Below, one piece after another: positions 1 through 8,194 of a DNA stretch of 64,000 nt. A program made the position numbers and the translations under genes. Each line of letters begins with the position of its first letter. Positions within the stretch are counted from its first letter, which is position 1. Source of the stretch: Lichenicola sp964247755 (GTDB taxonomy: Bacteria > Pseudomonadota > Alphaproteobacteria > Acetobacterales > Acetobacteraceae); assembly GCA_964247755.1 (NCBI GenBank), contig CAXTVX010000001.1, positions 372,001 through 436,000 on the forward strand. Reading direction: 5' to 3'. Below the pieces are notes generated by a model. That model did not search any database, was not told the DNA's origin, and saw only the letters and a list, made by a program, of their open reading frames with translations.

Positions 1-1098
1 GTCTGGATCGGGCGCGTCGGGATCGGGCACCGGGGGATCGGCAAGGAACGGCGACAGGGTGCGGAACATGTCCTCGGTACGGCGCAGCTCGTCGCGCTCG
101 GCGAGCTCGGCCAGGCGCCAGGACAGGGCGTGCGCGACCGTCTCCGCCGCCTGCCGGCGCTCGTGGTCGACGAACAAGGGTCCGTGCTGGTGGTGGCAGG
201 CGAGCAGGCCCCAGAGCCGCGTGGTGCCGCCGGCCTCGGGCACGGCGATGGCCACCGACATGGAGGCGTGCACTCCCATGTTGGCAAGGTACTGGAGGTG
301 CACCGGCGCCACCCCGCGCAGCACCGCGCGGGACAGGTCGATCGGGCCGGTGCCCGGCTCGGCGCGCAGCGGCAGCTGGGGTGCGGCCGCATCGGGGATC
401 AGGCGCAGCCGGTTGCTGGCGTAGAGCGCGCGGGCGGGTGCCGGGATGTCGGAAGCGGGGAACACCAGGCCGAGATAGGAGCCGACCGACGGGTCGCGCA
501 GCGCCTCGGCGATCACCGCGCCGCTCCAGTCCGGCATGAAGCGGTAGGCCATCACCCGGTCGAAGCCGGTGAGCGCCTGCAGGTAGCGCGCCGCAACCGC
601 ACAGGCGCCGGCGGGATCGGGCTGCGTGCGCAGGGCGGCGATGGCGGCGTTGAGGGTTTGCAGCACCGCGCGGGCGGCAGCGGGGTCGGGCGGAGGTTCC
701 GGCTCCAGCTCCAGCAGCGGGGTGGATCCGCCGCGTCGGAGCAGGCCGGTCCAGCAGCGGCCGTCCTGGCTGCGGAGCCGTTCCAGCACCTGGTCGGCGG
801 CGTCGGCAGAGGCGGCCAGGGCGGCGGCGACAACGGCGGCCGAGTCGGGCAGCAGCAGCCCGTCCAGGCGGCGCGGATCGGGCAGCGGCAGCGCGCCGCC
901 GGCGGCGAGGATCCGGTGATCCGGCTCCGGCGACAGCGCCAGCAGGAGGCCGTGCGGCTGGATCGTGCCGGGGATGTGCACCGGGTCGCGGTCGCAGGCG
1001 GTCCCACCGCCGGTCGACGTCCCAGGGGCCTGCGATCCGGCCGGCCGGTCGCCGGACCCGGGAGCCGTGCGGGACGTCGAAAACACGGTGTCGCTCAA
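1..1098 (-). CDS. Bacteriophytochrome photosensor, N-terminal part (cut by window edge)
   Basis: Red/far-red light receptor that binds biliverdin. The 366 visible residues cover the PAS and GAF domains and the first residues of the PHY domain; the output domain lies outside the window. Near the start the motif CDRDPVHIPGTIQPHG is present, with Cys about residue 35 at the biliverdin-attachment position of bacterial phytochromes. The GAF domain carries the PASDIP signature (about residues 214-219) and a later HLQYLANMGVHAS segment containing the conserved chromophore-pocket His. No in-frame ATG precedes the Cys motif, so I chose TTG at 1098, which has GGGAAAG just upstream; GTG at 1086 is the alternative. 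It diverges from the carbonic anhydrase gene. Whether the output is a histidine kinase or something else cannot be seen. Confidence 0.86.
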   Translation of the reverse strand, partial: MSDTVFSTSRTAPGSGDRPAGSQAPGTSTGGGTACDRDPVHIPGTIQPHGLLLALSPEPDHRILAAGGALPLPDPRRLDGLLLPDSAAVVAAALAASADAADQVLERLRSQDGRCWTGLLRRGGSTPLLELEPEPPPDPAAARAVLQTLNAAIAALRTQPDPAGACAVAARYLQALTGFDRVMAYRFMPDWSGAVIAEALRDPSVGSYLGLVFPASDIPAPARALYASNRLRLIPDAAAPQLPLRAEPGTGPIDLSRAVLRGVAPVHLQYLANMGVHASMSVAIAVPEAGGTTRLWGLLACHHQHGPLFVDHERRQAAETVAHALSWRLAELAERDELRRTEDMFRTLSPFLADPPVPDPDAPDPD

Positions 1099-1162
1099 GG
1101 GCAGGCTTTCCCGGCAGGGTTGTCTTCGAGCATGATGGCGTCGCAGCTTCGGCTGGGCGCGG

Positions 1163-1177
1163 AGGCCAATATGGCCT
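1163..1177. promoter_or_regulatory. Perfect inverted repeat between bphP-like gene and carbonic anhydrase
   Basis: AGGCCA-ATA-TGGCCT is a perfect 6-bp inverted repeat with a 3-bp spacer, in the 147-bp gap between two divergent genes. Its position fits an operator seen by a dimeric regulator controlling one or both genes. No regulator can be assigned. Confidence 0.35.
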
Positions 1178-1245
1178 GAACCTAGCCGCTCGGATACGGG
1201 CCGAACAGGGTTGACGCGGCCCGACTCCGGGCAACGGGGAGCAGC

Positions 1246-1932
1246 ATGTCCGAACACCATGACCACGGCCCGATCGTTTCGCTACTCGAAGGAGCGAAGG
1301 ATTTCAACCTCCGCGTGTTCCCGGGCAAGGTGGAACTTTTCACCGACCTGGCGGAGGGGCAGTCGCCGCACACCCTGTTCATCACCTGCGCCGACAGCCG
1401 GGTCAGCCCGGAGATGATCACGCAGCAGCGGCCGGGCGCGATGTTCGTGCTGCGCAACATCGGCAACATCGTGCCGACCTATGGCGAGATGCTGGGCGGC
1501 GTGTCGGCGGCGATCGAGTACGCGGTGGTGGCGCTGGAGGTGAGGCAGATCGTGGTCTGCGGCCATTCCGATTGCGGGGCGATGAAGGCGCTGCTGGATC
1601 CGGCGGGGCACCGGCTGGACACCATGCCCACGGTGTCGAGCTGGCTGCGCAATGCGGAAGCGGCGCGGGCGGTGACGGCGGCGCTGCATCCTGAGGCCGA
1701 GGGTGCGGAAGCGGTGTCGGCGCTGGCGCAGCAGAACGTGCTGCTGCAGCTCGACCACCTGCGCACCCATCCGGCGGTGGCGGCACGGGTGGCGGAAGGG
1801 CGCCTGCTGCTGCAGGGCTGGCTGTACGACATCGGCAGCGGCGCGATCCTGGTGTTCGACGGCCGCTCGCGGGAGCCGCAGACGCTGGACGCGGCGCTGG
1901 CGGCGTTGCGCGCGGAGGCGTCGGGCGCGTGA
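1246..1932 (+). CDS. Beta-class carbonic anhydrase
   Basis: Cytoplasmic zinc enzyme interconverting CO2 and bicarbonate. The 228-residue protein has the beta-class zinc ligands: Cys48 in FITCADSR, and His107 and Cys110 in CGHSDCGAM; Asp50/Arg52 form the usual active-site dyad. Length is normal for the family. The ATG is preceded by GGGGAG at good spacing. The stop codon overlaps the GTG start of the next gene (GTGA), so the two are probably translationally coupled. It diverges from the bacteriophytochrome gene. Confidence 0.95.
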   Translation: MSEHHDHGPIVSLLEGAKDFNLRVFPGKVELFTDLAEGQSPHTLFITCADSRVSPEMITQQRPGAMFVLRNIGNIVPTYGEMLGGVSAAIEYAVVALEVRQIVVCGHSDCGAMKALLDPAGHRLDTMPTVSSWLRNAEAARAVTAALHPEAEGAEAVSALAQQNVLLQLDHLRTHPAVAARVAEGRLLLQGWLYDIGSGAILVFDGRSREPQTLDAALAALRAEASGA

Positions 1933-2813
1933 GCAGGACCGGGCCACGCCTGCGGGCGCTGCTGCTCGGGCTGTTGCTGACGGCGCCGCCGCAGGCGGTT
2001 CATGCGGAAGATGGGATCAAGATCGCCACCTGGAACATGGAATGGCTGACGGCGCGCAAGGCGGGCGATCCGGCGCTGCCGGACGACGCCAAGCCGAAGG
2101 AGGACGGGGACATCGTCACCCTGGCCGGCTACGCGTCGCAGCTCGACGCGGCTGCGGTGGCGCTGGAGGAGGTCGACGACGCGGCGCTGGTGGCGCGGAT
2201 CTTCCCGCTGGACCGCTACCACATCCTGATCACCGGCGACCGCGAGGTGGTGCAGCGGGTGGCGCTGGTGGTGCGGCAGGACATCCCGGTGGTGCAGCAT
2301 CCCGACTTTGCCGCCCTGGACGTCAGCCTGCCCGGGCACCGGCACCTGCGCACCGGGCTGGATGCGACGCTGACCCTGCACGGACTCGCGGTGCGCGTGC
2401 TGGCGGTGCACCTGAAGAGCGGGTGCTGGGAGGGGCCGCTGTCGGACAGCCCGAAGGGGGCGTGCAAGGCGCTGACGGAGCAGCTGCCGGTGCTGGAATC
2501 GTGGATCGCGGCGCGACGAGCGGAAGGCGTGCCGTTCCTGGTGCTGGGCGACTTCAACCGCCGGCTGAAGGCGGACGACGCGTTCCTGGCCGGGCTGGAG
2601 GGCACCGCTCCATTGACGTTGGCGACCGCCGGCCATGCCAGCCCGTGCTGGGGCGGCGAGGATTTCATCGACCACATCTTGGCCGGCGGGCCGGCGGCGC
2701 AGTGGATGATGCCGCAGACGCTTCGGGTGCTGGTGTATCGCGAAACGACGCCGGAGATGAAGGAGCGGTTGTCGGACCACTGCCCGGTGTCGGTGCGGTT
2801 CGCGGTGCCTTAG
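1929..2813 (+). CDS. Secreted endonuclease/exonuclease/phosphatase-fold protein
   Basis: A 294-residue protein with a clear Sec signal peptide (Arg-rich n-region, Leu-rich core, cleavage near AVHA-ED, about residue 26). The mature part shows the metal-dependent EEP fold: IATWNMEW (Asn/Glu metal site), a GDFNRR motif in the second half and SDHCPVSV near the C-terminus supplying the catalytic Asp-His. Members cleave nucleic acids or phosphodiester/phosphomonoester bonds; the substrate cannot be read from sequence. The GTG start overlaps the carbonic anhydrase stop, so it is the second gene of that operon, an odd functional pairing. Confidence 0.85.
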   Translation: MSRTGPRLRALLLGLLLTAPPQAVHAEDGIKIATWNMEWLTARKAGDPALPDDAKPKEDGDIVTLAGYASQLDAAAVALEEVDDAALVARIFPLDRYHILITGDREVVQRVALVVRQDIPVVQHPDFAALDVSLPGHRHLRTGLDATLTLHGLAVRVLAVHLKSGCWEGPLSDSPKGACKALTEQLPVLESWIAARRAEGVPFLVLGDFNRRLKADDAFLAGLEGTAPLTLATAGHASPCWGGEDFIDHILAGGPAAQWMMPQTLRVLVYRETTPEMKERLSDHCPVSVRFAVP

Positions 2814-2830
2814 CGCCGGTCGAGGAGGAA

Positions 2831-2855
2831 GCGGGCCCGGCCGGAGCCGGGCCGC
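2831..2855. terminator. GC hairpin between convergent genes
   Basis: A strong GC stem (GCGG(G)CCCGGC pairing with GCCGGGCCGC, loop CGGA, one bulge) lies just after the EEP-family stop and is followed by only TTTGG. It sits between two convergent genes, so a bidirectional or imperfect terminator is plausible. Confidence 0.4.
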
Positions 2856-2862
2856 TTTGGTG

Positions 2863-2971
2863 CTAGAGCATCACCCCGATCGAACCGATCCGGTCGATCG
2901 GATGAAGATGCGCGACAAGACAACGAGCTGGAGCGTGCTCCGTGGGCCGACGCGAACGGAGCGTGTTCTAG
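2863..2971. repeat. Palindromic intergenic element with CTAG termini
   Basis: A 109-bp segment bounded by near-inverted ends (CTAGAGCATC at the left, GTGTTCTAG at the right). It contains a palindromic core around CCGATCGAACC/GGTCGATCGG and two related 12-mers, GGAGCGTGCTCC and GGAGCGTGTTCT. The layout resembles the short mobile palindromic repeats scattered in alphaproteobacterial intergenic regions. No second copy was found in this window. The right end supplies the TAG stop codon of the DUF2076 gene. Confidence 0.45.
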
Positions 2972-3822
2972 AAGCTGTTGTCGCCGCCGCCCCAGTCGCC
3001 GCCTCCGCCGAAATCGGCATCGCCGCCGCCGCCGCCGCCGCCGCCGTTGAAATCGGGGTCGACGTCGCCGCCGGCATTGCCGAATGGATCGGCACCAGCG
3101 CCGGCACCGCCGGCCGCGTCGCCGTAGTTGTTGTTGATGACCGTCTCGCCGCCGCCGCCGCCGAACCCGTCACCGCCGCCGAAGCCACCGCCGCCGCCGC
3201 CGTGGCCGCCGAACGCGTCCATCAGCAGGTTGCCGGCCACCACGCCGCCGGCGACGCCGGCCGCGGTGGTCAGGGCGGAGCCGAGGAAGCCGGAACCCTG
3301 GCGCTGGAACATGCCGGGCTGGTAGCCGGGCGGATAGGACGGCGCGGGCGGCGGGCCGGCCTGGTAGCCGCCCCCCTGCTGCGCATAGCCCTGCTGCCCG
3401 AAACCGCCGGGGGCCTGCTGCGCGCCGCCCCAGCGCGGCGGCGGGGCCGCCTGCTGCTGCTGGGCACCGCCGCCGAATAGGCCGCCGAAGAAGCCGCCGC
3501 CGCTGCGTGGCGCCTGCTGCTGCTGCGACTGCTGCACCGTCTGCAGCTGCTGCTGCGCCTGCTGCAGATCCCATTCCAGGCGCTTGATTCTGTTCTGCGA
3601 CTCCGCCAGCGCCGCTTCCTGCACCACCGCCATCTGGGTGATCCGGTAGGGCGCTTCCGGATGGCGGGCGAAGTTGTCGCGTATGGTGCGATCCGCGTCC
3701 GGGTCCAGCGGCGGAAGCGCCGCCTGGGTTTGCGGCACGCTGCCGAAGGCGCCGCCGGACTGGGGGTTGCCGCCGACTCGGGCGATGAATTTCTCGATGA
3801 GGTCGCGTTCTTCGTTGGTCAT
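2968..3822 (-). CDS. DUF2076 family protein
   Basis: A 284-residue protein of unknown function. The start MTNEERDLIEKFIARV and the following ALPPLDPDADRTIRDNF region are typical of DUF2076. Residues about 75-105 form a Gln-rich predicted coiled coil, followed by a Gly/Gln/Pro-rich linker, a short hydrophobic Ala/Gly segment (GSALTTAAGVAGGVVAGNLL) that may associate with membrane, and a very glycine-rich tail. The ATG at 3822 is chosen because upstream in-frame sequence looks non-coding. The stop codon lies inside the terminal CTAG of the adjacent palindromic element. Confidence 0.85.
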   Translation of the reverse strand: MTNEERDLIEKFIARVGGNPQSGGAFGSVPQTQAALPPLDPDADRTIRDNFARHPEAPYRITQMAVVQEAALAESQNRIKRLEWDLQQAQQQLQTVQQSQQQQAPRSGGGFFGGLFGGGAQQQQAAPPPRWGGAQQAPGGFGQQGYAQQGGGYQAGPPPAPSYPPGYQPGMFQRQGSGFLGSALTTAAGVAGGVVAGNLLMDAFGGHGGGGGGFGGGDGFGGGGGETVINNNYGDAAGGAGAGADPFGNAGGDVDPDFNGGGGGGGGDADFGGGGDWGGGDNSF

Positions 3823-3877
3823 GACGGAAGGATCCGATCGCTGTTGTACTTGAAGGTCGGAGCGGCGGGGCGGCGCG

Positions 3878-4339
3878 TCAAGGCGAGGCGTCGGGACGGA
3901 GGCGAAGGCGACCACGAAGGCGGGGCCACTCGATCGCCGGGCAGCGGTCCATCGCCACCACCAGCCCGGCCCGGCGAGCCCGTTCGGCGGATGCGGGCTC
4001 GACCAGGCCGAGCTGCATCCACACGCTGCGTGCGCCAAGCCGGATCGCCTCGTCCACCAGCGCCGGGATCTGGTCGAGGCTGCGGAACACGTCGACCATG
4101 TCGAGCGGCGCGGCGTCGGCCAGGGCGGCGGCCACGGGTCGGCCGTGCAGGCGCTGGCCGGCGAGGCCCGGGTTGACCGGGACGACGTCGTAGCCGCACG
4201 ACAGCAGGAACCGCATCACGCCGAAGGATGGGCGTTCCGGCCGGGCGGACGCGCCGACCAGGGCGATGCGGCGGGTGCGGCGAAGCAGGGCGGCCACCGC
4301 CTCGTCGTCCAGCCCGTCGTCAAGGGTGCTGTGCGGCAC
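3878..4339 (-). CDS. CoA-binding domain protein (YccU-like)
   Basis: A 153-residue Rossmann-fold protein. It has the glycine motif IALVGASARPERPSFGVM followed by YDVVPVNPG, and the later segments DMVDVFRSLDQIPALVDEAI and GARSVWMQLG that mark the small stand-alone CoA-binding family related to succinyl-CoA synthetase alpha. Molecular role is unknown. GTG at 4339 is preceded by GGGGAAGG, a strong ribosome binding site. It lies downstream of the LysE-type exporter gene on the same strand, 32 bp apart, and may be co-transcribed with it. Confidence 0.85.
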   Translation of the reverse strand: MPHSTLDDGLDDEAVAALLRRTRRIALVGASARPERPSFGVMRFLLSCGYDVVPVNPGLAGQRLHGRPVAAALADAAPLDMVDVFRSLDQIPALVDEAIRLGARSVWMQLGLVEPASAERARRAGLVVAMDRCPAIEWPRLRGRLRLRPDASP

Positions 4340-4371
4340 GACGCCTTCCCCGGTCCTGCCGGGATCCGGCT

Positions 4372-5004
4372 TCAGCGCCGCTCGGCGGCCAGCCGGCAGG
4401 CGAGCCCGAAGAAGGTCACGGCGGCGAGGCGGTTGGCGAGCTTCAGGAAGGCCGGGTGGCGCAGCACGCCGTCCCTGAACCGGACGACCAGCGCCACCAT
4501 CAGCCCGATCCACATCACCCCCATCGCGGCCAGCGTCATGCCGAGCACGACGCTCTGCAGCGCCAGCGAGCCGTGCCCCGGGCGGACGAACTGCGGGAAC
4601 AGCGCCAGGAAGAAGGCGATCATCTTCGGGTTGGACAGGTTGTTGGTGAGCCCCTGGACGAAGAAGCGGCCCGGGCGTCCGACCTGGCCGGCCAGCCTGT
4701 CGTCCAGCGTCAGCGTGGCCGGCGCCCGCCAGGCCGCCACGGCCAGGTAGAGCAGGTAGGCGACGCCGGCGGCCTTGAGCGCGGTGAAGGCGGCCGGGAA
4801 CAGCAGGATCACGGTGGACACGCCGATGCCGGCCAGCATGGCGTGGACCACGTTGCCGAGCTGCGTGCCGAGCAGCGTCGCCAGCCCCGGCCGGGCCCCG
4901 GAGGCCAGGGTGCGCGACAGGATCAGCACGGTGTCGGGGCCGGGCGTGAGCACGAGCACCAGCGCGGTGGCGAGGAATAGCCGGTAGGCGTGGAGGTCGA
5001 GCAT
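4372..5004 (-). CDS. LysE/RhtB family amino-acid exporter
   Basis: A 210-residue inner-membrane protein with about six hydrophobic segments. The conserved family signature LTPGPDTVLILSRTLASG is near the N-terminus, followed by GLATLLGTQLGN and the NLSNPKMIAFFLALFPQFV motif in the middle. Members export amino acids or homoserine lactone-like compounds by proton antiport; the substrate is not predictable. It diverges from glyQ and precedes the CoA-binding gene. Confidence 0.9.
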   Translation of the reverse strand: MLDLHAYRLFLATALVLVLTPGPDTVLILSRTLASGARPGLATLLGTQLGNVVHAMLAGIGVSTVILLFPAAFTALKAAGVAYLLYLAVAAWRAPATLTLDDRLAGQVGRPGRFFVQGLTNNLSNPKMIAFFLALFPQFVRPGHGSLALQSVVLGMTLAAMGVMWIGLMVALVVRFRDGVLRHPAFLKLANRLAAVTFFGLACRLAAERR

Positions 5005-5139
5005 CGGCCGGTGCTCCTGGTGGGCCCGGCTGGTCTAGCGCAGCCCGTGGCTCCGGCAGAAGGTGTTTCGGCGGGGCGCGTTGATCGGGTCCGGGACGCG
5101 ATCGGCCGAGGCGGTTTCTTGCCGGCGCGGCGACGCGTT

Positions 5140-5189
5140 CATATGGTGCCGTCCCTTCGCCTGCCCGCCCCCGGAGTAGCAACCATATG
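5140..5189. promoter_or_regulatory. Inverted repeat that includes the glyQ start codon
   Basis: CATATGGT (5140-5147) is the exact reverse complement of ACCATATG (5182-5189), whose last three bases are the glyQ ATG. The 34-nt loop holds the GGAG ribosome binding site. In mRNA this could form a stem hiding the start codon; in DNA it could be a paired operator in the lysE/glyQ divergent gap. Confidence 0.35.
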
Positions 5190-6113
5190 GAAACGGTTAC
5201 GGCGCCCGGCGGCGACGCAGCGCGCGAGGCCGGGCGCCGGTCCGCCACGACCGGCGGGCCGGGGGCGCCGTCGTTCCAGGACCTGATCCTGACCCTGCAC
5301 CGGTTCTGGGCCGACCAGGGCTGCGCGATCCTGCAGCCGTACGACACCGAGGTGGGCGCCGGGACGCTGCATCCGGCCACCAGCCTGCGTGCGCTGGGGC
5401 CGAGGCCATGGCGGACCGCCTACGTGCAGCCGTGCCGTCGGCCATCGGACGGGCGCTACGGCGAGAACCCGAACCGGCTGGGGCACTACTACCAGTACCA
5501 GGTGCTGCTGAAGCCGACGCCGGCGGAAAGCCAGGCGCTGCTGCTGGACAGCTACCGGGCGATCGGCATCGACCCGGGCGAGCACGACATCCGCTTCGTC
5601 GAGGACGACTGGGAGAACCCGACCATCGGCGCCTGGGGGCTGGGCTGGGAGGTGTGGTGCGACGGCATGGAGGTGACGCAGTTCACCTACTTCCAGCAGG
5701 TGGGCGGGATCGCCACCGTGCTGCCGTCCACCGAGCTGACCTATGGGCTGGAACGGCTGGCGATGTACGTGCAGGGCGTCGAGAACGTGTACGAGCTCGA
5801 CTTCGACGGGCGTGGTCTGCGCTACGGCGACGTGTTCGGACGGGCGGAACGGGACTACTCGCGCTACAGCTTCGAGCTGGCGGACACCGCGATGCTGCTA
5901 CGACAGTTCGCCGACGCGGAGCGGGAAAGTGCGGCACTGGCGGCGCACGGGGTGGCGCAGCCGGCCTACGACCAGTGCCTGAAGGCGAGCCACCTGTTCA
6001 ACCTGCTGGACGCGCGGGGCGTGATCTCGGTCGCCGAGAGGGCGTCGTTCATCGGGCGGGTGCGGACGCTGGCGCGCGCCTGTGCCGAGGAATGGCTGAA
6101 GGGCGAGGGCTGA
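5187..6113 (+). CDS. glyQ: Glycyl-tRNA synthetase alpha subunit
   Basis: Class II aminoacyl-tRNA synthetase subunit that, with GlyS, charges tRNA-Gly. The 308-residue protein shows the bacterial alpha-subunit core: SFQDLILTLHRFWADQGC, ILQPYDTEVGAGTLHPAT, YVQPCRRPSDGRYGENPNR and the motif 3-like STELTYGLERLAMYVQG. About 28 residues precede the conserved core, longer than the shortest homologues, so a later start is possible but no better one is seen. The ATG has GGAG 11 nt upstream and lies inside an inverted repeat. The glyS gene starts 5 nt after the stop. Confidence 0.97.
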   Translation: METVTAPGGDAAREAGRRSATTGGPGAPSFQDLILTLHRFWADQGCAILQPYDTEVGAGTLHPATSLRALGPRPWRTAYVQPCRRPSDGRYGENPNRLGHYYQYQVLLKPTPAESQALLLDSYRAIGIDPGEHDIRFVEDDWENPTIGAWGLGWEVWCDGMEVTQFTYFQQVGGIATVLPSTELTYGLERLAMYVQGVENVYELDFDGRGLRYGDVFGRAERDYSRYSFELADTAMLLRQFADAERESAALAAHGVAQPAYDQCLKASHLFNLLDARGVISVAERASFIGRVRTLARACAEEWLKGEG

Positions 6114-6118
6114 CACCG

Positions 6119-8179
6119 ATGCCGGAGCTGTTTGTCGAGCTGTTCAGCGAGGAGATCCCGTCGCGGATGCAGGGGCCGGGCGCCGAGGCGCTGCTGCGGG
6201 CGGTGACGGAAGCGCTGTCGCCGCTGTCGCCGTCGGACGGGCGGAGCTGGTCCGGGCCCAGGCGGATCGCGATGGCGCTGGCGGTGGGAGCGGACGTCGC
6301 GGCGAGCGAGGCGGTGGAGCGCGGGCCGCGCGACGGGGCGCCGGAGCAGGCGATCGCCGGGTTCCTGCGCAAGCACGGCGCGGAGCGGTCGGCGCTGGTG
6401 TCCGAGAACGGGTTCTGGATGCTGCGCAGGCGGGTGGCGGCGGTGGCGGCGGCCTCGCTGGTGGCCGAGGCGATGCCGGGCGTGCTGCGCCGGTTCGCCT
6501 GGCCGAAGTCGATGCGCTGGGGCGGGAACAGCGCGTTCACCTGGGTCCGGCCGCTGCGCCGGATCGCGTGCCTGCTGGAGGGGGCGGTGGTGCCGTTCGC
6601 GCTCGCCGAGGGCGCGGATGACGGGCACGGGCTGGTCGCCTCGAACCTGACCGAGGGGCACCGGTTCCTGTCGCCGGGCGCGGTCGCGGTGTCGGGGGCG
6701 GAGGATTGGCAGGCGTCGCTCCTGCGGCGGCACGTGGTGGCGGACGCAGGGGAACGGCGGCGGCTGATCTCGGAGGGGATCGCCGCGGCGGCGGCAGCCG
6801 AGGGGCTGGTCGTGGTGCGGGACGATGGGCTCGTGGACGAGGTGGCGGGGCTGGTGGACTGGCCGGTGGCGCTGCTCGGGCGGATCGACGACGGGTTCAT
6901 GGACCTGCCGCCGGAGGTGATGCAGGTGTCGATGCGGGTGAACCAGCGCTACTTCGCGCTGCGCACCCCGGACGGCAAGGCGGCGCCACGCTTCGCGTTC
7001 GTGGCCAACACGGTGCCGCGGGACGGCGGCGCCACGATCGTCGCCGGCAACGAGCGGGTGCTGCGGGCGCGGTTCGCCGACGCCCGGCACTTCTGGGACA
7101 AGGACCGCACGGTGCGGCTGGCGGACCGGGTGGCGGCCCTGGAGGGCGTGACGTTCCACGCCAGGCTGGGCAGCCAGGGCGCGCGGGCGCAGCGGCTGTC
7201 GCGGCTGGCCGGGATCGTCGCGAGCCGGATCGGTGCGGATGCCGGGCTGGCGGCGCGTGCCGGGTTGCTGGCGAAGGCGGACCTGACGTCCGGCATGGTG
7301 GGCGAGTTCCCGGAGCTGCAGGGGGTGATGGGCGGCTACTACGCCCGCCACGACGGCGAGGCGGCAGCGGTGGCCGAGGCGGTCGCCGGGCATTACGGCC
7401 CGCGCGGGCCGGGCGACGCGGTGCCGGACGCTCCGGTGGCGATGGCGGTGGCGCTCGCCGACAAGATCGACACGCTGGCGGGGTTCTTCGCTGCCGGCGA
7501 GAAGCCGGGCGGATCGGGCGACCCGTATGCGCTGCGACGGGCGGCGCTGGGGGTGATCCGAATCGTGCGGGAAAACCGGCTGCGGCTGGACCTCCATGCG
7601 CTGTTTGCAGACGCGGCGGCAGGGTATCCGGTGCCGCTGTCGGAGGCGGCAGACCTCCCCCTGCTGCCGGGGTTCATCGCCGAGCGGCTGCGCGTGCAGC
7701 TGCGTGCGGACGGGGCGCGGCACGACGTGCTGGCGGCGGTGTCGGCGGCGGGACAGGATCCGGACCTCGTGCGGCTGCTGGCGCGCACCGGGGCGGTGGC
7801 GGCGCTGCTCGAGGGCGAAGACGGGCGCAACCTGCTCCTGGCGGCGAAGCGGGCGGCGAACATCCTGCGCATCGAGGAACGGAAGGACGGGCCGCATGAC
7901 GGTGCGGTCGATCCGGCCCTGCTCGGACAGGCGGAGGAGCGGGCGCTGGACGGGGCGCTGACGGAGGCCGAGCCGCGGATCGAGGCGGCAATGCAGGCGG
8001 AACGCTACGAGGAGGCGATGACGGCGATGGGGGCGCTGCGCGCGTCGCTCGACCGCTTCTTCGACGCGGTGACGGTGAACGCCCCGGACCCGGCGCTCCG
8101 GTCCAACAGGCTTCGCCTGCTGTCGCGGGTCAGGGCGACGCTGAGCCAAGTTGCGGACTTCGCGCTGATCGAAGGCTAG
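6119..8179 (+). CDS. glyS: Glycyl-tRNA synthetase beta subunit
   Basis: A 686-residue beta subunit, normal length. It begins with MPELFVELFSEEIPSRMQ, carries the family segments PKSMRWGGNSAFTWVRPLRR and PPEVMQVSMRVNQRYFAL, an HD-like middle region, the YALRRAALGVIRIVRENRL stretch, and a C-terminal DALR-type anticodon-binding domain. It supplies tRNA recognition and part of the catalytic complex with GlyQ. Co-transcribed with glyQ (5-nt gap). The gene on its 3' side begins 15 nt downstream. Confidence 0.97.
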   Translation: MPELFVELFSEEIPSRMQGPGAEALLRAVTEALSPLSPSDGRSWSGPRRIAMALAVGADVAASEAVERGPRDGAPEQAIAGFLRKHGAERSALVSENGFWMLRRRVAAVAAASLVAEAMPGVLRRFAWPKSMRWGGNSAFTWVRPLRRIACLLEGAVVPFALAEGADDGHGLVASNLTEGHRFLSPGAVAVSGAEDWQASLLRRHVVADAGERRRLISEGIAAAAAAEGLVVVRDDGLVDEVAGLVDWPVALLGRIDDGFMDLPPEVMQVSMRVNQRYFALRTPDGKAAPRFAFVANTVPRDGGATIVAGNERVLRARFADARHFWDKDRTVRLADRVAALEGVTFHARLGSQGARAQRLSRLAGIVASRIGADAGLAARAGLLAKADLTSGMVGEFPELQGVMGGYYARHDGEAAAVAEAVAGHYGPRGPGDAVPDAPVAMAVALADKIDTLAGFFAAGEKPGGSGDPYALRRAALGVIRIVRENRLRLDLHALFADAAAGYPVPLSEAADLPLLPGFIAERLRVQLRADGARHDVLAAVSAAGQDPDLVRLLARTGAVAALLEGEDGRNLLLAAKRAANILRIEERKDGPHDGAVDPALLGQAEERALDGALTEAEPRIEAAMQAERYEEAMTAMGALRASLDRFFDAVTVNAPDPALRSNRLRLLSRVRATLSQVADFALIEG

Positions 8180-8194
8180 GCGGACGGGCGCGGA

